Made by a program: the position numbers and the translations under genes. A stretch of 6,401 nt of DNA from Verrucomicrobiales bacterium (GTDB lineage Bacteria; Verrucomicrobiota; Verrucomicrobiia; Verrucomicrobiales; DEV007): positions 1 to 6,401 of the forward strand of contig JAKMGR010000670.1 of the NCBI GenBank assembly GCA_022424805.1, written 5' to 3'. Shown piece after piece: positions 5,953-6,401 of this stretch. The notes below the pieces were generated by a model that worked only from the letters and a program-made list of their open reading frames with translations, did no database searches and was not told the DNA's origin. Numbering within the stretch: position 1 is the stretch's first letter; each line of letters starts with the position of its first letter.

Positions 5953-6401
5953 TTATGCTGAGGCGGTTTCTCGTTTACCCACCCACTGCTCCATCATTCG
6001 AAGTAGAGTCGCGAGCAGGCAGGGCAGAAAGGTCAGGGTCACCAGTGCTGAAAAAGCAAGGCCGAAGAGAACGATCGCGCCGAGACCTCGGTAGAGCTCG
6101 GTCCCCGCGCCGGGAAGAAAAACTAGCGGGGCGAGACCCATCAGGGTAGTCGCGGTAGTCATGAGGACGGGGCGGATACGAACAGCGATGGCATCTTTTA
6201 CTGAGGCGATGGCGCCGAGCCCTTCTTCCCGAAAGTTCCGCATGGTGCGGTCGACGATGAGGATGGGATTATTCACCGCGGTCCCTAACAGAATTAAAAA
6301 TCCCAGCATCGTAATCATGTCGAAGGGCTGCTGGATCGGATCGAGACCGAAATGCGGAAGGAGATTGCCGAAATAGTTGAGCAGCCAGAGCCCGACAATT
6401 C
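5953..6401 (-). CDS. RND efflux transporter (AcrB/HAE1-type permease), C-terminal 148 residues only
   Basis: This is the C-terminal end of an inner-membrane proton-driven RND pump, which exports drugs or other small molecules with a periplasmic adaptor and an outer-membrane channel. The frame is open to the window edge, so roughly six-sevenths of an ordinary pump of about 1,030 residues lies beyond it. Visible features are the GFLILLGTAVNNPILIVD helix with the family's VNN-x-I-x-x-VD pattern, the cytoplasmic FREEG, a VRIRPVLMTTATTLMGLAPL helix, the GAGTELYRGLG loop and a last helix ending FLPCLLATLL, followed by a short polar tail. Adaptor and outer-membrane genes are not in the window. An internal Met codon at 6318 is not the real start, because the sequence upstream of it continues the same family pattern. 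Substrate cannot be told from this part; an HAE1-type pump is more likely than a metal pump. Confidence 0.93.
   Translation of the reverse strand, partial: IVGLWLLNYFGNLLPHFGLDPIQQPFDMITMLGFLILLGTAVNNPILIVDRTMRNFREEGLGAIASVKDAIAVRIRPVLMTTATTLMGLAPLVFLPGAGTELYRGLGAIVLFGLAFSALVTLTFLPCLLATLLRMMEQWVGKRETASA

Noticed and set aside
5953..6318. A small stand-alone 121-residue membrane protein on the minus strand
   Set aside because: The frame continues without a stop to base 6401, and the upstream residues fit an RND permease, so the Met at 6318 is internal.
1..6401. Defence island, prophage, insertion sequence, CRISPR or tRNA
   Set aside because: No transposase, integrase, terminal inverted repeats, repeat-spacer array or cloverleaf was found on either strand; the winged-helix/nuclease-like gene alone has no defence neighbours.

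Overview
The window looks like ordinary chromosome from a member of the Verrucomicrobiota, or less likely a neighbouring PVC phylum. This is inferred from the gene set rather than from any marker gene. It holds an Opitutus-type CE15 glucuronoyl esterase, a membrane-anchored DUF1080 (3-keto-disaccharide hydrolase family) protein, a RecN with the variant motifs SSGE and DEIDANVGGE, and start codons without clear Shine-Dalgarno sequences. Base composition is balanced in the genes, and the spacer before the third gene is strongly AT-rich. I see no rRNA, tRNA, CRISPR array, insertion sequence or phage gene.

Layout. Bases 1-1049 (+) are the 3' part of a CE15 esterase whose start lies upstream. Bases 1050-1245 are non-coding, with one short GC-rich hairpin. 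Bases 1246-2109 (+) encode the DUF1080 protein with an N-terminal membrane anchor and a Lys/Glu-rich linker. Bases 2110-2311 are an AT-rich spacer with a terminator-like inverted repeat and a probable promoter. Bases 2312-3340 (+) encode an uncharacterised protein with a winged-helix-like N-terminus and a region resembling a PD-(D/E)XK fold. Bases 3341-3467 separate it from the convergent recN (3468-5108, -) and carry a good hairpin. A 58-bp divergent spacer leads to a PhnP-like metallo-beta-lactamase-fold hydrolase (5167-5952, +). Its stop codon directly abuts that of a convergent RND efflux pump gene (5953-6401, -), which runs off the window.

How the genes relate. The first two genes fit the breakdown of plant or algal polysaccharide outside the cytoplasm: CE15 cuts glucuronoyl esters, and DUF1080 proteins act on keto-sugars or bind carbohydrate. 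The other genes look like independent units: DNA repair (RecN), a cytosolic phosphodiesterase-like enzyme, an efflux pump and the unknown protein. I do not see a multi-gene novel system. The most novel items are the unknown protein at 2312-3340, whose putative nuclease motif has Asn in place of the catalytic Lys, and an apparent His-to-Cys swap in the structural zinc site of the PhnP-like enzyme.
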